Counted from the first letter of the stretch, positions 32,242 to 41,302 are shown. The stretch: 54,729 nt of DNA from Actinomadura formosensis NBRC 14204 (GCF_001552155.1 NZ_BCQQ01000036.1:1-54729), one strand, 5' to 3'. Program-made: numbers and translations. Notes: a model not told the origin generated them from the sequence alone.

Positions 32242-33069
32242 ATGGCGACCCTGGTATTGCTCCGGCATGGCGAAAGCGTCTGGAACGCGGAAGGGCTGTT
32301 CACCGGCTGGGTGGACGTCGACCTGTCCGCGAAGGGCGAAAGCGAGGCGACCCGCGGCGGCGACCTGCTGCTCGACGCCGACATCACCCCCGACGTGGTG
32401 CACACCTCCCTGCTGAAGCGGGCCATCCGCACCGCCAACATCGCCTTGGACGTCGCCGACCTCCTCTGGATCCCCGTCAAGCGCTCCTGGCGGCTGAACG
32501 AGCGCCACTACGGCGCCCTCCAGGGCAAGAACAAGGCGCAGACGCGCGAGGAGTTCGGCGAAGAGCAGTTCATGGTCTGGCGCCGCTCTTACGACACCCC
32601 GCCGCCGCCCATCAAGGACGACGACCCCCTGTCCCAGGTCAACGACCTCCGGTACGCCGAGCTGCCGTCCGAGCTGATCCCGCGCTCGGAATGCCTCGCC
32701 GACGTCGTGGACCGCCTGCTGCCCTACTGGTACGACTCGATCGTCCCGGACCTGGCCGCCGGCAGGACCGTCCTGGTCGCCGCGCACGGCAACTCGCTCC
32801 GCGCGCTGGTCAAGCACCTGGACGACGTCTCCGACGAGCAGATCGTCGGCCTGAACATCCCGACCGGCATCCCGCTCGTCTACGAGCTGGACGACGACTT
32901 CGCGCCCCTCAAGCGCGGCGGCGAGTACCTCGACCCGGCAGCCGCCAAGGCCGCGATCGAGGCCGTCAAGAACCAGGGCGCCGCCAAGAAGGACGAGCCC
33001 AAGGCCCCGGCCCCGCCCGCGAAGGACGCCAAGTCCAAGGACAAGCCGAGGCGAGGCCGCAAGAAGTGA
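32242..33069 (+). CDS. gpmA: 2,3-bisphosphoglycerate-dependent phosphoglycerate mutase
   Basis: 275 residues from ATG 32242. Interconverts 3- and 2-phosphoglycerate in glycolysis. The phospho-His motif is [18 protein letters not shown] (His about 9), with [18 protein letters not shown] and the second His in [17 protein letters not shown]. The dPGM core (about 1-248) is followed by an unusual Lys/Ala/Pro-rich tail of about 25 residues ([15 protein letters not shown]) not found in most dPGMs. It follows ybjN by 29 nt with its own leaderless promoter, and precedes a strong terminator. Confidence 0.95.
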   Translation: MATLVLLRHGESVWNAEGLFTGWVDVDLSAKGESEATRGGDLLLDADITPDVVHTSLLKRAIRTANIALDVADLLWIPVKRSWRLNERHYGALQGKNKAQTREEFGEEQFMVWRRSYDTPPPPIKDDDPLSQVNDLRYAELPSELIPRSECLADVVDRLLPYWYDSIVPDLAAGRTVLVAAHGNSLRALVKHLDDVSDEQIVGLNIPTGIPLVYELDDDFAPLKRGGEYLDPAAAKAAIEAVKNQGAAKKDEPKAPAPPAKDAKSKDKPRRGRKK

Positions 33070-33104
33070 CCCGCTGAGGGCCGCAAGAAGTGCCCCAAGG
33101 GGAA

Positions 33105-33132
33105 AGCCCCCGCGCCCTGCGGCGCGGGGGCT
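33105..33132. terminator. Bidirectional terminator after gpmA
   Basis: A perfect 12-pair stem (AGCCCCCGCGCC with GGCGCGGGGGCT) closes a CTGC loop between convergent genes. Confidence 0.85.
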
Positions 33133-33156
33133 GCTGCTACCTGGGAACCGGAAGGG

Positions 33157-34245
33157 CTACCTGGGGAACCGGACGGTGAGGCGGGCGGCGCGGCCCTTCT
33201 CGCCGGCGGCCCAGCAGCCGCCGTCGGACGCGCAGTCCACGGTGTCGAAGCTGCCGCCGTCGAACTGGGTCCATGTGCGGCCGCCGGTGAAGGTGACGTC
33301 ACTGCCCGTCGGGCCGACGGTGAGCGCGGCCTGGCCCGAGTACCGCGGCCATGTCACTCCCGACCGGAATTCGGCCGGGGGAGTCCGTGCGGGCCGCCAG
33401 GTGCGGCCGCCGTCGCTGGTCGTCGCCGCGGCCTGCGGGGACGAGGCGCCGGGGCGGTAGTCGCCGCCGACCACGATGCCGTGCCGGGAGTCGCGGAACG
33501 CGACCGCGAACGCGCCCTGGGTCGGGCCGCTGGGCAGCGGCGTGTCGGCGACCGTCCAGGTGAGGCCGCGGTCCCCGGAGTGGAACACGCGCGCCCGGGA
33601 CCCGCCGCCCGTGGCGAGCCACACATCCCGGGACCCCTGGCCGACCAGGCATTGCCCGCTGGCCGCGAACCCCATCTCGCCCTCCAGCGCCGGCGGCATG
33701 CCCTTGGACGGCAGCACGCGCCAGCTACGTCCGCCGTCCCGGGTGGCGATGATCCGGAACTTGCCGTCCACGGGGTCGCTCATGGCCAGCCCGTGCCGGG
33801 AGTCGAAGAACGTGACGCAGTCGTAGAACGCCGTGGGCTCGTCGTTCTTGAAGCCGAGCGTCCAGGTGCGGCCGCCGTCCGAGGTCCGGTAGAGGCGGGA
33901 CGCGTCGCCGCTGCCGATCGCCAGCACGACGGCCCGCCGCGCGTCGAACGCCTCGATGTCGCGGAAGTCCAGGCCCGCGGTGCCGGGCGGGGCGACGTTC
34001 TGCCAGGTCCGGCCGCCGTCGGTGGTCCGCAGCACCGTCCCGCCGCTGCCCGAGAGCCAGGCGACGTCGCGGCCGACCGCCGCCAGCCCGCGCAGCCGCG
34101 CCTCGGTGCCGGTCGGGGTCAGCCGCCACCCCGGCTTGCCGGTGTCCGCGTTCGCGGTGGCCGGTACGGTGAGTGACGCCGCGACCACGGCGCCGCACAC
34201 TCCAGCGAACGACAACTTCCGTACGAGTGCCCTCATCAGCATCAT
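33157..34245 (-). CDS. Secreted BNR/YCF48-like beta-propeller protein
   Basis: 362 residues from ATG 34245; nearby in-frame ATGs (34242, 34236) are also possible. A Sec signal peptide covers about 1-34 (VRKLSFAGVCGAVVAASLTV, cleavage near ANA-D). The mature part has repeated DGGRTW / SDGGRTW Asp-box (BNR) motifs: TTDGGRTWQNVAPP, TSDGGRTWTLGF, TRDGGRSWRVLP, SGDRGLTWTVAD and TSDGGRTWRPAR. This is a sialidase-like or YCF48-like propeller without visible sialidase catalytic residues. Exported; function unknown. Confidence 0.85.
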   Translation of the reverse strand: MMLMRALVRKLSFAGVCGAVVAASLTVPATANADTGKPGWRLTPTGTEARLRGLAAVGRDVAWLSGSGGTVLRTTDGGRTWQNVAPPGTAGLDFRDIEAFDARRAVVLAIGSGDASRLYRTSDGGRTWTLGFKNDEPTAFYDCVTFFDSRHGLAMSDPVDGKFRIIATRDGGRSWRVLPSKGMPPALEGEMGFAASGQCLVGQGSRDVWLATGGGSRARVFHSGDRGLTWTVADTPLPSGPTQGAFAVAFRDSRHGIVVGGDYRPGASSPQAAATTSDGGRTWRPARTPPAEFRSGVTWPRYSGQAALTVGPTGSDVTFTGGRTWTQFDGGSFDTVDCASDGGCWAAGEKGRAARLTVRFPR

Positions 34246-34304
34246 GAACCGCCAAGCTAACGAAAGCGGATCATGCCGTCCAGACCCAGGTGGGAAAGCT
34301 CTGG

Positions 34305-34967
34305 TCAGGAAAAATCGTTGATCTCTTCCGGGCGCCGGCCGGTCACCAGATAGACGACGTTCTCCGCCACGTGGACGGCGTGGTCGGCGAAGCGTTCGAA
34401 ATACCGTCCGGCCAGCGTGATGTCGACGGCCGGTTCGACGCCGTGCTTCCACCTGGGGGACAGCAGGATGTCGAACAGGCGCCGGTGCAGACGGTCCATC
34501 TGGTCGTCGTCGGCGTCCAGTTCGAGGCCCCTCTCCACGTCCTGGGCCGCGATGACGCTGCCCGTCTTGGCGATCATGCGTTCGGCGATCTGCCCCATCT
34601 CCAGGACGGTGGCCTGCAGCTCCGGCGGGACGGCCGACTCGGGGTGCCGGCGGCGGGCGGTCTTGGCGAGGTGGACGGCGAGGTCGCCCATGCGCTCCAG
34701 GTCACCGCTCATCCGCAGCGCGGTGATCAGGGTGCGCAGGTCGCCCGCGACGGGCTGCTGGCGGGCCATCAGGTCGAACACCGTCGCCTCGATGTCCGCG
34801 TCGATCTTGTTGACGTGCTCGTCACCGCTGATGACCTCCTCCGCCAGCCGCAGGTCGGCGTCCAGCAGGGCGGTCACCGCACGGGACATCGCGGACCGGA
34901 CGAGCCGGGTCATCTCCACCAGGCTGTCGGTGAGGGAGTCGAGTTCCTCGTGGTAGGCGTCGCGCAA
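34305..34967 (-). CDS. phoU: Phosphate transport regulator PhoU
   Basis: 220 residues from TTG 34967, with AAGGA 6 nt upstream; an ATG-frame extension to 35021 exists but adds a Pro-rich stretch with no PhoU homology. The two three-helix bundles carry the PhoU metal motifs ExxxD: LRMSGDLERMGDLAVHL and RYFERFADHAVHVAENV. PhoU binds the Pst transporter and the kinase SenX3/PhoR to keep the Pho regulon off in high phosphate. It is divergent from senX3-regX3 across a PHO box. Confidence 0.94.
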   Translation of the reverse strand: MRDAYHEELDSLTDSLVEMTRLVRSAMSRAVTALLDADLRLAEEVISGDEHVNKIDADIEATVFDLMARQQPVAGDLRTLITALRMSGDLERMGDLAVHLAKTARRRHPESAVPPELQATVLEMGQIAERMIAKTGSVIAAQDVERGLELDADDDQMDRLHRRLFDILLSPRWKHGVEPAVDITLAGRYFERFADHAVHVAENVVYLVTGRRPEEINDFS

Positions 34968-35063
34968 TTGAAGTCCTTCGAGGTGAGCCGGGGGACGGGC
35001 GGGAGGGGCGGACTCGCCCACGCCACAGCCTGCCCCGCCGGTATGAACACCTCCCCATGGAAA

Positions 35064-35081
35064 GGTGAACTTTCGGGGAAC
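35064..35081 (-). promoter_or_regulatory. PHO box (two direct repeats) between phoU and senX3
   Basis: On the minus strand the repeat reads GTTCCCC-GAAA-GTTCACC: two 7-mers with an 11-nt period, the form of actinobacterial PHO boxes (GTTCACC consensus). It is placed to regulate phoU and perhaps senX3. Confidence 0.65.
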
Positions 35082-35130
35082 GGCCGAGTCCCGACCTGGG
35101 CCGTTGGGAAGGGCAGGTCGGAAGGCCGCC

Positions 35131-35136
35131 TACGAT
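35131..35136 (+). promoter_or_regulatory. Candidate -10 box for leaderless senX3
   Basis: TACGAT is 7 nt before GTG 35144. Confidence 0.5.
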
Positions 35137-35143
35137 CCGAGGT

Positions 35144-36349
35144 GTGGAGGTCGAGATTGTCGCGAGCCTCGCCGGGCTCGCCGGGCTCGCGATCGGGCTC
35201 ACGACTGGATTGGCGGTGCGCGTGAGCGAACGAGCCCATCGGACGGCGGCCCCGGCGACCCCGGTGGGCGCCCTGCCCCCCGGTGTCGCGTCGGTGCTCA
35301 GCGTCCTGCGGTCGTCCGCCGTCGTCGTGGACGGCGAGGACCGGGTGCTGCGCGCCAGCTCCGCGGCCCGCGCGTTCGGCCTGGTCAGCGGCGACCGGCT
35401 GGTGGTGGACGAGGTCCTCGCCATGACCCGGCTCGTCCGCCGGGACGGGGAGATCCGGGAGAGCGAGATCCAGGTCGGGCCGACGCGGGTGCGGAGCCGG
35501 GCGGACGGGCGCTGGTTCGCGGTCCGCGTCGCGCCGCTCGGGTCGCACGGTCTCGTCCTCGTCCTGGCCGAGGACCTCACCGACATGCACCGCACCGAGG
35601 CCATCCGCCGCGACTTCGTCGCGAACGTCAGCCATGAGCTGAAGACCCCGGTCGGTGCCCTGTCGCTGCTGGCCGAGACCGTCGAGGGCGCCGCCGACGA
35701 CCCGGAGGCCGTCCGCCGGTTCGCCGGGCGGATGCAGTACGAGTCGGTGCGGCTGACCAACCTCGTCCAGGACCTGATGACGCTGTCGCGGGTCCAGGGG
35801 GACGAGCCCCTGCCCGCCCTGGAGCCGGTCGTGCTGGACGAGGTCATGGCGGAGGCGCTCGAACGCTGCCGGACCAGGGCGTCCGCCAAGGAGATCGAGC
35901 TGGCGTCCGGCGGCGAGGAGGGCCTGCGGGTCCGCGCCGACCACGAGCTGCTGGTGACCGCGCTGCGCAACCTCGTCGACAACGCCGTCGCCTACAGCCC
36001 CGAGAACACCCGGGTCGTGGTCTCGACCCGGCGGTGCGACGACCGGCATGCCGAGATCAACGTGTCCGACCAGGGCATCGGCATCCCGGAGAGCGAGATC
36101 GGCCGGATCTTCGAGCGCTTCTACCGGGTCGACCCGGCGCGCTCCCGGCAGACCGGCGGGACCGGGCTCGGCCTCGCCATCGTCAAGCACGTCACCGGCA
36201 AGCACGGCGGCGACGTGACGGTGTGGAGCAAGGAGGGGCACGGGTCGACGTTCACGATCCGGCTCCCGCTGCTCGACGGCCCGTCCCGTCCCGCCGCGGG
36301 GACCGCAGGCAAAGACCCAGAGAACACCGCCCGGGAGGCATCACCGTGA
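35144..36349 (+). CDS. senX3: Phosphate-sensing histidine kinase SenX3
   Basis: 401 residues from GTG 35144. One N-terminal membrane helix (about 5-28, IVASLAGLAGLAIGLTTGLA), a PAS-like region (about 50-145), HisKA with phospho-His in FVANVSHELKTPVGALSLLA, and HATPase_c with NLVDNAVAYSPENTRV, INVSDQGIGIPESEIGRIFE and GTGLGLAIVKHVTGKHGG. The single-helix topology is like SenX3/PhoR. Phosphorylates RegX3 when phosphate is scarce; PhoU holds it inactive otherwise. Overlaps regX3 by 4 nt (GTGA). Confidence 0.94.
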   Translation: MEVEIVASLAGLAGLAIGLTTGLAVRVSERAHRTAAPATPVGALPPGVASVLSVLRSSAVVVDGEDRVLRASSAARAFGLVSGDRLVVDEVLAMTRLVRRDGEIRESEIQVGPTRVRSRADGRWFAVRVAPLGSHGLVLVLAEDLTDMHRTEAIRRDFVANVSHELKTPVGALSLLAETVEGAADDPEAVRRFAGRMQYESVRLTNLVQDLMTLSRVQGDEPLPALEPVVLDEVMAEALERCRTRASAKEIELASGGEEGLRVRADHELLVTALRNLVDNAVAYSPENTRVVVSTRRCDDRHAEINVSDQGIGIPESEIGRIFERFYRVDPARSRQTGGTGLGLAIVKHVTGKHGGDVTVWSKEGHGSTFTIRLPLLDGPSRPAAGTAGKDPENTAREASP

Positions 36350-37026
36350 CCCGTGTGCTCGTCGTGGAAGACGAGGAGTCGTTCAGCGACGCACTGTCGT
36401 ACAACCTGCGCAAGGAGGGCTTCGAGGTGGCGGTCGCCGCCACCGGCCCCGACGCGCTGGACATCTTCGAGCGGGGCGGTGCCGACCTCGTGCTGCTCGA
36501 CCTGATGCTGCCGGGGCTGCCCGGCACCGAGGTGTGCCGGGAGCTGCGCGCCAGGTCCAGCGTCCCGGTGATCATGCTGACCGCGAAGGACAGCGAGGTC
36601 GACAAGGTCGTCGGGCTGGAACTCGGCGCCGACGACTATGTGACCAAGCCGTTCTCCACCCGGGAGCTGGTCGCCCGGATGCGGGCCGTCCTGCGCCGCC
36701 AGGGCGAGGCCGAGGAGCCGGCGCCCGTGGCGCTGGAGGCCGGGCCCGTCCGGATGGACGTGGAACGGCACGTGGTCAGCGTCGGCGGCGAGCCCGTCCA
36801 GTTGCCGCTGAAGGAGTTCGAGCTGCTGGAGGTGCTGCTGCGCAACGCCGGCCGCGTCCTGACCCGGATGCAGCTGATCGACCGCGTGTGGGGCGCCGAC
36901 TACGTGGGCGACACCAAGACGCTGGACGTCCACATCAAGCGGCTCCGGGCCAAGGTCGAGGAGGCGCCGTCCACGCCGCGGCACATCGTCACCGTCCGCG
37001 GACTGGGCTACAAGTTCGAGCCCTGA
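36346..37026 (+). CDS. regX3: Phosphate response regulator RegX3/PhoP
   Basis: 226 residues from GTG 36346. OmpR/PhoB-type: receiver (1-118) with VLVVEDEESF, phospho-Asp in LVLLDLMLPG, Thr in IMLTAKD, Lys in YVTKPFS; winged helix with LPLKEFELLEVLLRNAGRVL, VWGADYVGDTKTLDVHIKRL and ending VRGLGYKFEP. Activates phosphate-acquisition genes through PHO boxes. Followed by an intrinsic terminator. Confidence 0.95.
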   Translation: MTRVLVVEDEESFSDALSYNLRKEGFEVAVAATGPDALDIFERGGADLVLLDLMLPGLPGTEVCRELRARSSVPVIMLTAKDSEVDKVVGLELGADDYVTKPFSTRELVARMRAVLRRQGEAEEPAPVALEAGPVRMDVERHVVSVGGEPVQLPLKEFELLEVLLRNAGRVLTRMQLIDRVWGADYVGDTKTLDVHIKRLRAKVEEAPSTPRHIVTVRGLGYKFEP

Positions 37027-37036
37027 CCGGTACGGA

Positions 37037-37072
37037 GAACGGCCCGTCCGCGGCGGACGGGCCGTTCCTTTC
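37037..37072 (+). terminator. Intrinsic terminator after regX3
   Basis: Fourteen perfect pairs (GAACGGCCCGTCCG with its complement), loop CGG, then CTTTTCC. Confidence 0.9.
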
Positions 37073-37096
37073 CGCTCGGGGGCAGGCGCCTGCCGG

Positions 37097-37963
37097 TCAG
37101 GCGCCCTGGGTCGGCTCGGTCGTCGGCTCGGCCGCACCGGGAGACGGGCTGTGCGACGGGTTGTGCGAGGGGCTGTGCGACGGGCTCGTCGAGGGGCTCG
37201 GGGTGGGGCCGCCGGATGCCGGCCCGGTCGGCGAGGCCAGCGGGTAGGTGAGGAAGTCCCCCTGGTGCGGCACCACGGGAGCCTGGAACTCGACCGTGCC
37301 CGCGTGCTCGAACTGCATCCGCACCGGGACGTCGGTTCCGGCGAGCAGGTCCCTGGTGAGCCCGGTCAGCACCACGAGCGGCTGTTCACCGGCCGGCGTC
37401 GCCGGAAGGGCGCTCTCCTGCGGGCCGGTCGTGTTGCCGGACGTCGGGGTGCCGGACGTGTTCGGCGTCGCCCCGGTCCCGGTGGGCTCCTGCGTCGGGG
37501 TGCCCGTGGGCTGCTTGGTCTTCTTCTCCCCGGACGGCGTGGTCGCGGGGGCCGGGTGCGCCTTGCCGAGCAGCTTGACCGCGCTGCCCGTCCCGTCCGC
37601 CGCGGCGGGCGGCAGCGTGATCCCGCCACCCTCGATCCTCGCCTGGCCGAAGACGGGCGAGCTGACCGAGACCAGGCGGTCCTGCCGGCCCTCCACCTGG
37701 TTGATCATCACGCCGTAGAGCGGTAGGGACGCGCCCGCCTTGAGCGTCTCACCGGACTGCCCGCCCAGCAGGAACATGTTGCGCAGGTTGATCTGCGCCG
37801 CCTCGGCCTTCTTCGTCGGGAGCGACACGTTGACGCCCTCGCTCAGGCGGCTCGGTGCGGCGGACTGGGGTTCCCTGCCGGCGCCGCAACCGGAGATCAC
37901 CGGCGCGATCGCGACGGCGCCCGCGACGGCGAGCACGACCACTCGACGGCTGTTTCGGATCAC
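37097..37963 (-). CDS. Lipoprotein, LpqE-like
   Basis: 288 residues from GTG 37963 (GGAGA 10 nt upstream); ATG 37990 is an alternative. The lipoprotein signal ends in the lipobox AIAPVISGC (Cys about 25). The mature core has LRNMFLLGGQSGETLKAGAS and LVVLTGLTRDLLAGTDVPVR, resembling LpqE/PCu(A)C-type domains, with a long Pro/Thr/Gly-rich insert between the two halves of the domain and a C-terminal SPSHSPSH-type repeat. In mycobacteria lpqE neighbours carD, as here, which supports the call. Probably anchored outside the cytoplasmic membrane; ligand unknown. Confidence 0.75.
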   Translation of the reverse strand: MIRNSRRVVVLAVAGAVAIAPVISGCGAGREPQSAAPSRLSEGVNVSLPTKKAEAAQINLRNMFLLGGQSGETLKAGASLPLYGVMINQVEGRQDRLVSVSSPVFGQARIEGGGITLPPAAADGTGSAVKLLGKAHPAPATTPSGEKKTKQPTGTPTQEPTGTGATPNTSGTPTSGNTTGPQESALPATPAGEQPLVVLTGLTRDLLAGTDVPVRMQFEHAGTVEFQAPVVPHQGDFLTYPLASPTGPASGGPTPSPSTSPSHSPSHNPSHSPSPGAAEPTTEPTQGA

Positions 37964-38094
37964 GGCGTCGGTCTCCTCGCGAAGTGTCATCAAAGATGTG
38001 ACATCGAAAAGTTGTGAGAGTGGCGTTGAGATACGCCAGGGGAAGCGTAGCGAGACCCTGCCGCAAGCCCCTCCCCGGGGTCGCCGACACGCCG

Positions 38095-38868
38095 TCACCC
38101 CGACTGGAGCGACTCCACCTTCCCGGTCAGCTCCGGACCCGGCCTGGGCGCGTGCACGACCTCGGTGACGACGCCGTCCGGCTGCACGAACACGGCGGTG
38201 AGCCCGGTGCCCGCCGGGCCGGGCGTGCCCGGCCCGGGGGCGTAGGTCCCGGCGAGGACGCCGTCCCGGTCTTCGAGGATCAGCGGCGTCCCGTTATGGG
38301 CGGTGCCCGCGCACGCCCTCAGGTCGTTCAGCGACATCGCCTTCTTGCCGCCGGCCGGACGCGGGTCGGCGACGAGCCAGAAGTTCAGCTTGGACTGCTG
38401 GGTGCGGCCCGCGAGGTCGGCCACCACGTCCTCGCACCGGTACGCGGGCGGGACGATGCCGATCACGCCGGGACGCAGGTCGCGCAGTGCCGTGGGGGTG
38501 CGGTCGCGGGCCACCATCTCGACCCGCTCGTCCGGCAGCAGGCCGCCGATCTCCCCGGGGCTCGCCGACGGCCGGGCCGCGAGCTGCGCACCCGTCGGCC
38601 GGGGCGTGGGACGGGGCCCGAACGCCGTCATGAGCACGCCGCTGAGCAGCGCGACCAGCAGCGCCCCCGCGATGATCGGGATCGCGACGCCGAACCGGGC
38701 CACCGGCCGGACCAGCCGCCCGACCCGCTCCCGGTGCCGCCTGCGCCGCTCCTCGCGGAGGTAGGCGAGCATGTCGCCTTCGAGTTCGCGGGCGTCGTCG
38801 GGCACGACGACGTCAACGGGCGGAAGCCCGTAGTCGTCGGGCTCCGGGTCGCCGCCGTCCGGCCTCAC
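38095..38868 (-). CDS. Single-pass membrane protein between lpqE-like and carD
   Basis: 257 residues from GTG 38868, with AGGTGA upstream. Residues 1-50 are cytoplasmic and charged (ELEGDMLAYLREERRRRHRE), a membrane helix follows at about 58-84 (FGVAIPIIAGALLVALLSGV), and the rest is extracytoplasmic, Pro/Gly-rich, with a beta-rich stretch (SKLNFWLVADPRPAGGKKAM) and two Cys (CEDVV and RACAGT) about 60 residues apart that could form a disulfide. No catalytic motif recognised. Conserved next to carD in several actinomycetes as far as I recall; that point is from memory. Confidence 0.75.
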   Translation of the reverse strand: MRPDGGDPEPDDYGLPPVDVVVPDDARELEGDMLAYLREERRRRHRERVGRLVRPVARFGVAIPIIAGALLVALLSGVLMTAFGPRPTPRPTGAQLAARPSASPGEIGGLLPDERVEMVARDRTPTALRDLRPGVIGIVPPAYRCEDVVADLAGRTQQSKLNFWLVADPRPAGGKKAMSLNDLRACAGTAHNGTPLILEDRDGVLAGTYAPGPGTPGPAGTGLTAVFVQPDGVVTEVVHAPRPGPELTGKVESLQSG

Positions 38869-39217
38869 GCGTCACCTCCCCCGGCTCACGTTCCCCGCGG
38901 CCGGCCGTCCCATTCAGACGCTTCCGGGCGCTTCGTACCCGCGCCGCCCGGCGTGTTCACATCCAGTATGGAACCCATCCTCGTGGCCGGCGGGCTGGAT
39001 GCTTGTAACCGGGTGCCCCTTACCGGTAATGGCGTTTCGATGGGAGGCGGGTGATCTAGTGATTACTCTGGGTGTGGAGAACTGGGCGTCGATGCACCGA
39101 TAAAGGGCTTTGTCAATACCCCAATATGCGGGTTGACCTGCGGATATGTCTGGAAGGCCGGTTCAGGCACGCTCGTTTCCGTGCTACCCTGGTCTTAGCG
39201 GAAGGGGTACTTGTCAC
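38869..39217. other. Intergenic region upstream of carD
   Basis: 349 nt between the divergent membrane-protein and carD starts, notably AT-richer than the surroundings. Candidate carD promoter: TTGACC (about 39132) as one -35, and TACCCT (39184-39189) as a -10, then GGAAGGGG (39200-39207) as SD. No gene seen. Confidence 0.6.
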
Positions 39218-39700
39218 ATGACTTTCCAGGTCGGCGACACCGTCGTCTACCCCCACCATGGGGCTGCTCGGATCGAGGCCATCGAGACTCGCACCATCAA
39301 GGGTGAGGACAGGACCTATCTGGTCCTGAAGGTTGACAAGGGCGACCTGACAGTGCGGGTCCCGGTCGAGAACGTCGAGGACGTGGGCGTCCGGGACGTC
39401 GTCGGCCAGGAGGGACTTGAAAAGGTGTTCGAGGTGCTTCGCGCACCCTACACCGAAGAGCCCACCAACTGGTCGCGCCGGTACAAGGCGAACCTTGAGA
39501 AGCTCGCGTCCGGCGACGTCAACAAGGTCGCCGAGGTCGTTCGCGACCTCTGGCGGCGCGACAGGGAACGCGGTCTGTCGGCCGGCGAGAAGCGGATGCT
39601 CGCCAAGGCGCGCCAGATCCTGGTCAGCGAGCTCGCGCTCGCCGAGAAGACCAACGAGGACAAGGCAGAGGCCCTGCTGGACGAGGTTCTGGCCAGCTGA
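39218..39700 (+). CDS. carD: RNA polymerase-binding transcription factor CarD
   Basis: 160 residues from ATG 39218 (upstream in-frame starts exist but the family starts at [20 protein letters not shown]). N-terminal Tudor-like RNAP-beta-binding domain (1-65) with [21 protein letters not shown]-terminal helical DNA-binding domain with [17 protein letters not shown] holding the Trp that stabilises the upstream edge of the open complex. Essential in mycobacteria and controls rRNA promoters. It is 13 nt ahead of ispF, where ispD normally lies. Confidence 0.96.
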   Translation: MTFQVGDTVVYPHHGAARIEAIETRTIKGEDRTYLVLKVDKGDLTVRVPVENVEDVGVRDVVGQEGLEKVFEVLRAPYTEEPTNWSRRYKANLEKLASGDVNKVAEVVRDLWRRDRERGLSAGEKRMLAKARQILVSELALAEKTNEDKAEALLDEVLAS

Positions 39701-39713
39701 GCGGCCGGCCGAG

Positions 39714-40196
39714 TTGAGCACACGGCTTCCACGGGTGGGCGTCGGTACCGACGTCCACCCGTTCTCGTCCACCCCGCGCCCCCTCTGGGTCGCGGGCCTC
39801 GAATGGCCCGGTGAAGGCCACGGCCTCGCCGGCCACTCCGACGGCGACGTCGCCGCGCACGCCGCCTGCGACGCGCTCCTGTCGGCCTGCGGTCTCGGTG
39901 ACCTCGGCGCCGTCTTCGGCACCGCCGACCCGCGCTGGTCCGGCGCGTCCGGCGTCGACCTGCTCCGCGAGGTGGCCCGCCTCGTCGATGAGGCGGGTTT
40001 CACCATCGGCAACGTGGCCATCCAGATCATCGGCAACCGTCCCAAGATCGGCAAACGCCGCACCGAGGCCGAGAAGACCCTCACCGAGGCCCTTTCCGGC
40101 GCCCCGGTGACGATCAGCGCCACCACCACGGACGGCCTGGGCCTGACCGGCCGGGGCGAAGGACTGGCGGCCATGGCCACCGCCCTCGTCATCTAA
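39714..40196 (+). CDS. ispF: 2-C-methyl-D-erythritol 2,4-cyclodiphosphate synthase
   Basis: 160 residues from TTG 39714 (GTG 39735 would give 153). MEP pathway step 5: forms the cyclodiphosphate from CDP-ME-2-phosphate. Zinc motif DVHPF (Asp, His) near residue 14, [20 protein letters not shown] with the second His, and [27 protein letters not shown] at the end. Trimeric and cytosolic. No ispD sits between carD and ispF, unlike in Mycobacterium and Streptomyces. Confidence 0.93.
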   Translation: MSTRLPRVGVGTDVHPFSSTPRPLWVAGLEWPGEGHGLAGHSDGDVAAHAACDALLSACGLGDLGAVFGTADPRWSGASGVDLLREVARLVDEAGFTIGNVAIQIIGNRPKIGKRRTEAEKTLTEALSGAPVTISATTTDGLGLTGRGEGLAAMATALVI

Positions 40197-40240
40197 GGAA
40201 CAGGGCGCTCACGCCGGGACGAAAGCCCCGGACCGTTCCG

Positions 40241-41302
40241 CTAGCCGGCGGGCGGCATGGGGCCGCTGCGGAAATTGCCGGACGGCGGCGGATTCCAGTC
40301 CTCGGCCGTGGGGTCGCCGGCGTCGGGGTCCTCGGCGCGGTCGGCGGGCGGTGCGTCGTGCAGATCCTCGTCCCCGCCCGGGGGTACCGGCATCACGATG
40401 TCGGGACGGGTCGTGGACGCCACCGGACGCTGCTCCGCATCGTCCCGGTCACGGCTCCGGACGAGTTCGACGTCCGTCGGCAGCAGAGCCGGAGCGGAAT
40501 CGAGCGGCGGACGAGGCTCCGGCAACGTGTCCAGCGGCGGCGCGGGCTCCGACGACAGGCTCCCCCCGTACCCGCCCGGCCCGGGCCGGGATGCCGCGCG
40601 CGCGGCGGGCTCGTGTTCGACCGTGTCCTGTTCGTCCGCCTCTTCGCCTGCCTCGTGCTCGGCGGTCTCCTGCGTAGCGGGCCGGTGCGCGCCCCCCACA
40701 TGCGTATCGGGGCCGTTGGGGTCGAAGGGGAAGGGGATCAGGTCTTCCGGGTCTTCGGGCTCGGCGGGCGGCTCCAGGGCCAGCGGGGGCGCGGCGCGCT
40801 CCAGGACCTTCACATGGCCGCGCTGCGTTTCGGCCGGGGCCGCCTCCGCGGCGGCGGGCCGGGCCACGCGGATCTGCTTGAACATCGTCAGCCACAGCCA
40901 GATCGCGATCACCAGCATGACGTGCGGCGCCACCGCCACACCGACGCGGACCGGGTCGTCCGGCATCGAGGACAAGCCCCGGACCGAGCGCTGGACGGAG
41001 ATCGCGGCGCCCCCGGCGACGAGAGCGAGCAGCAGCGTCCAGCGGAGCAGCCGCGTCCACCAGCGGGCGTTGCGGGTGACGGCCAGCGACAGGATCGTCA
41101 TCGCGACGAGGGTGTCGGCCATCGCCGGGTACAGCGGCGCCCAGCGGCGGCTCACCCCGCCGGTGAGGGCGAGTTCGCGGAGGGCGTCGTAGGTCAGCAC
41201 GTACGCGCCGCCGGCGAGCGCGGCGACGACGAGGCCGGCGAGGGCGGTGAGCAGCCGCCGCTGCGCCCGGGTGTAGGACGGCCGGGTGGGGTCAGATGGC
41301 AT
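40241..41302 (-). CDS. DUF2637 domain-containing membrane protein
   Basis: 353 residues. N-terminal DUF2637 region of four membrane helices (about 18-135): LLTALAGLVVAALAGGAYVL, PAMADTLVAMTILSLAV, ARWWTRLLRWTLLLALVAGG, and AVAPHVMLVIAIWLWLTMFK. The C-terminal ~215 residues are acidic, Pro-rich and disordered (EDPEDLIPFPFDPNGPDTHV). DUF2637 proteins are common in plasmids and mobile elements of actinomycetes, where they are linked with transfer; here the gene is inserted into the ispF-cysS interval on the opposite strand. Role unknown. Confidence 0.82.
   Translation of the reverse strand: MPSDPTRPSYTRAQRRLLTALAGLVVAALAGGAYVLTYDALRELALTGGVSRRWAPLYPAMADTLVAMTILSLAVTRNARWWTRLLRWTLLLALVAGGAAISVQRSVRGLSSMPDDPVRVGVAVAPHVMLVIAIWLWLTMFKQIRVARPAAAEAAPAETQRGHVKVLERAAPPLALEPPAEPEDPEDLIPFPFDPNGPDTHVGGAHRPATQETAEHEAGEEADEQDTVEHEPAARAASRPGPGGYGGSLSSEPAPPLDTLPEPRPPLDSAPALLPTDVELVRSRDRDDAEQRPVASTTRPDIVMPVPPGGDEDLHDAPPADRAEDPDAGDPTAEDWNPPPSGNFRSGPMPPAG

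Noticed and set aside
37140..37210. CRISPR-like repeat GGGCTGTGCGACGGG
   Set aside because: It is the coding repeat of a Ser/Pro/His-rich lipoprotein tail, not spaced by unique spacers.
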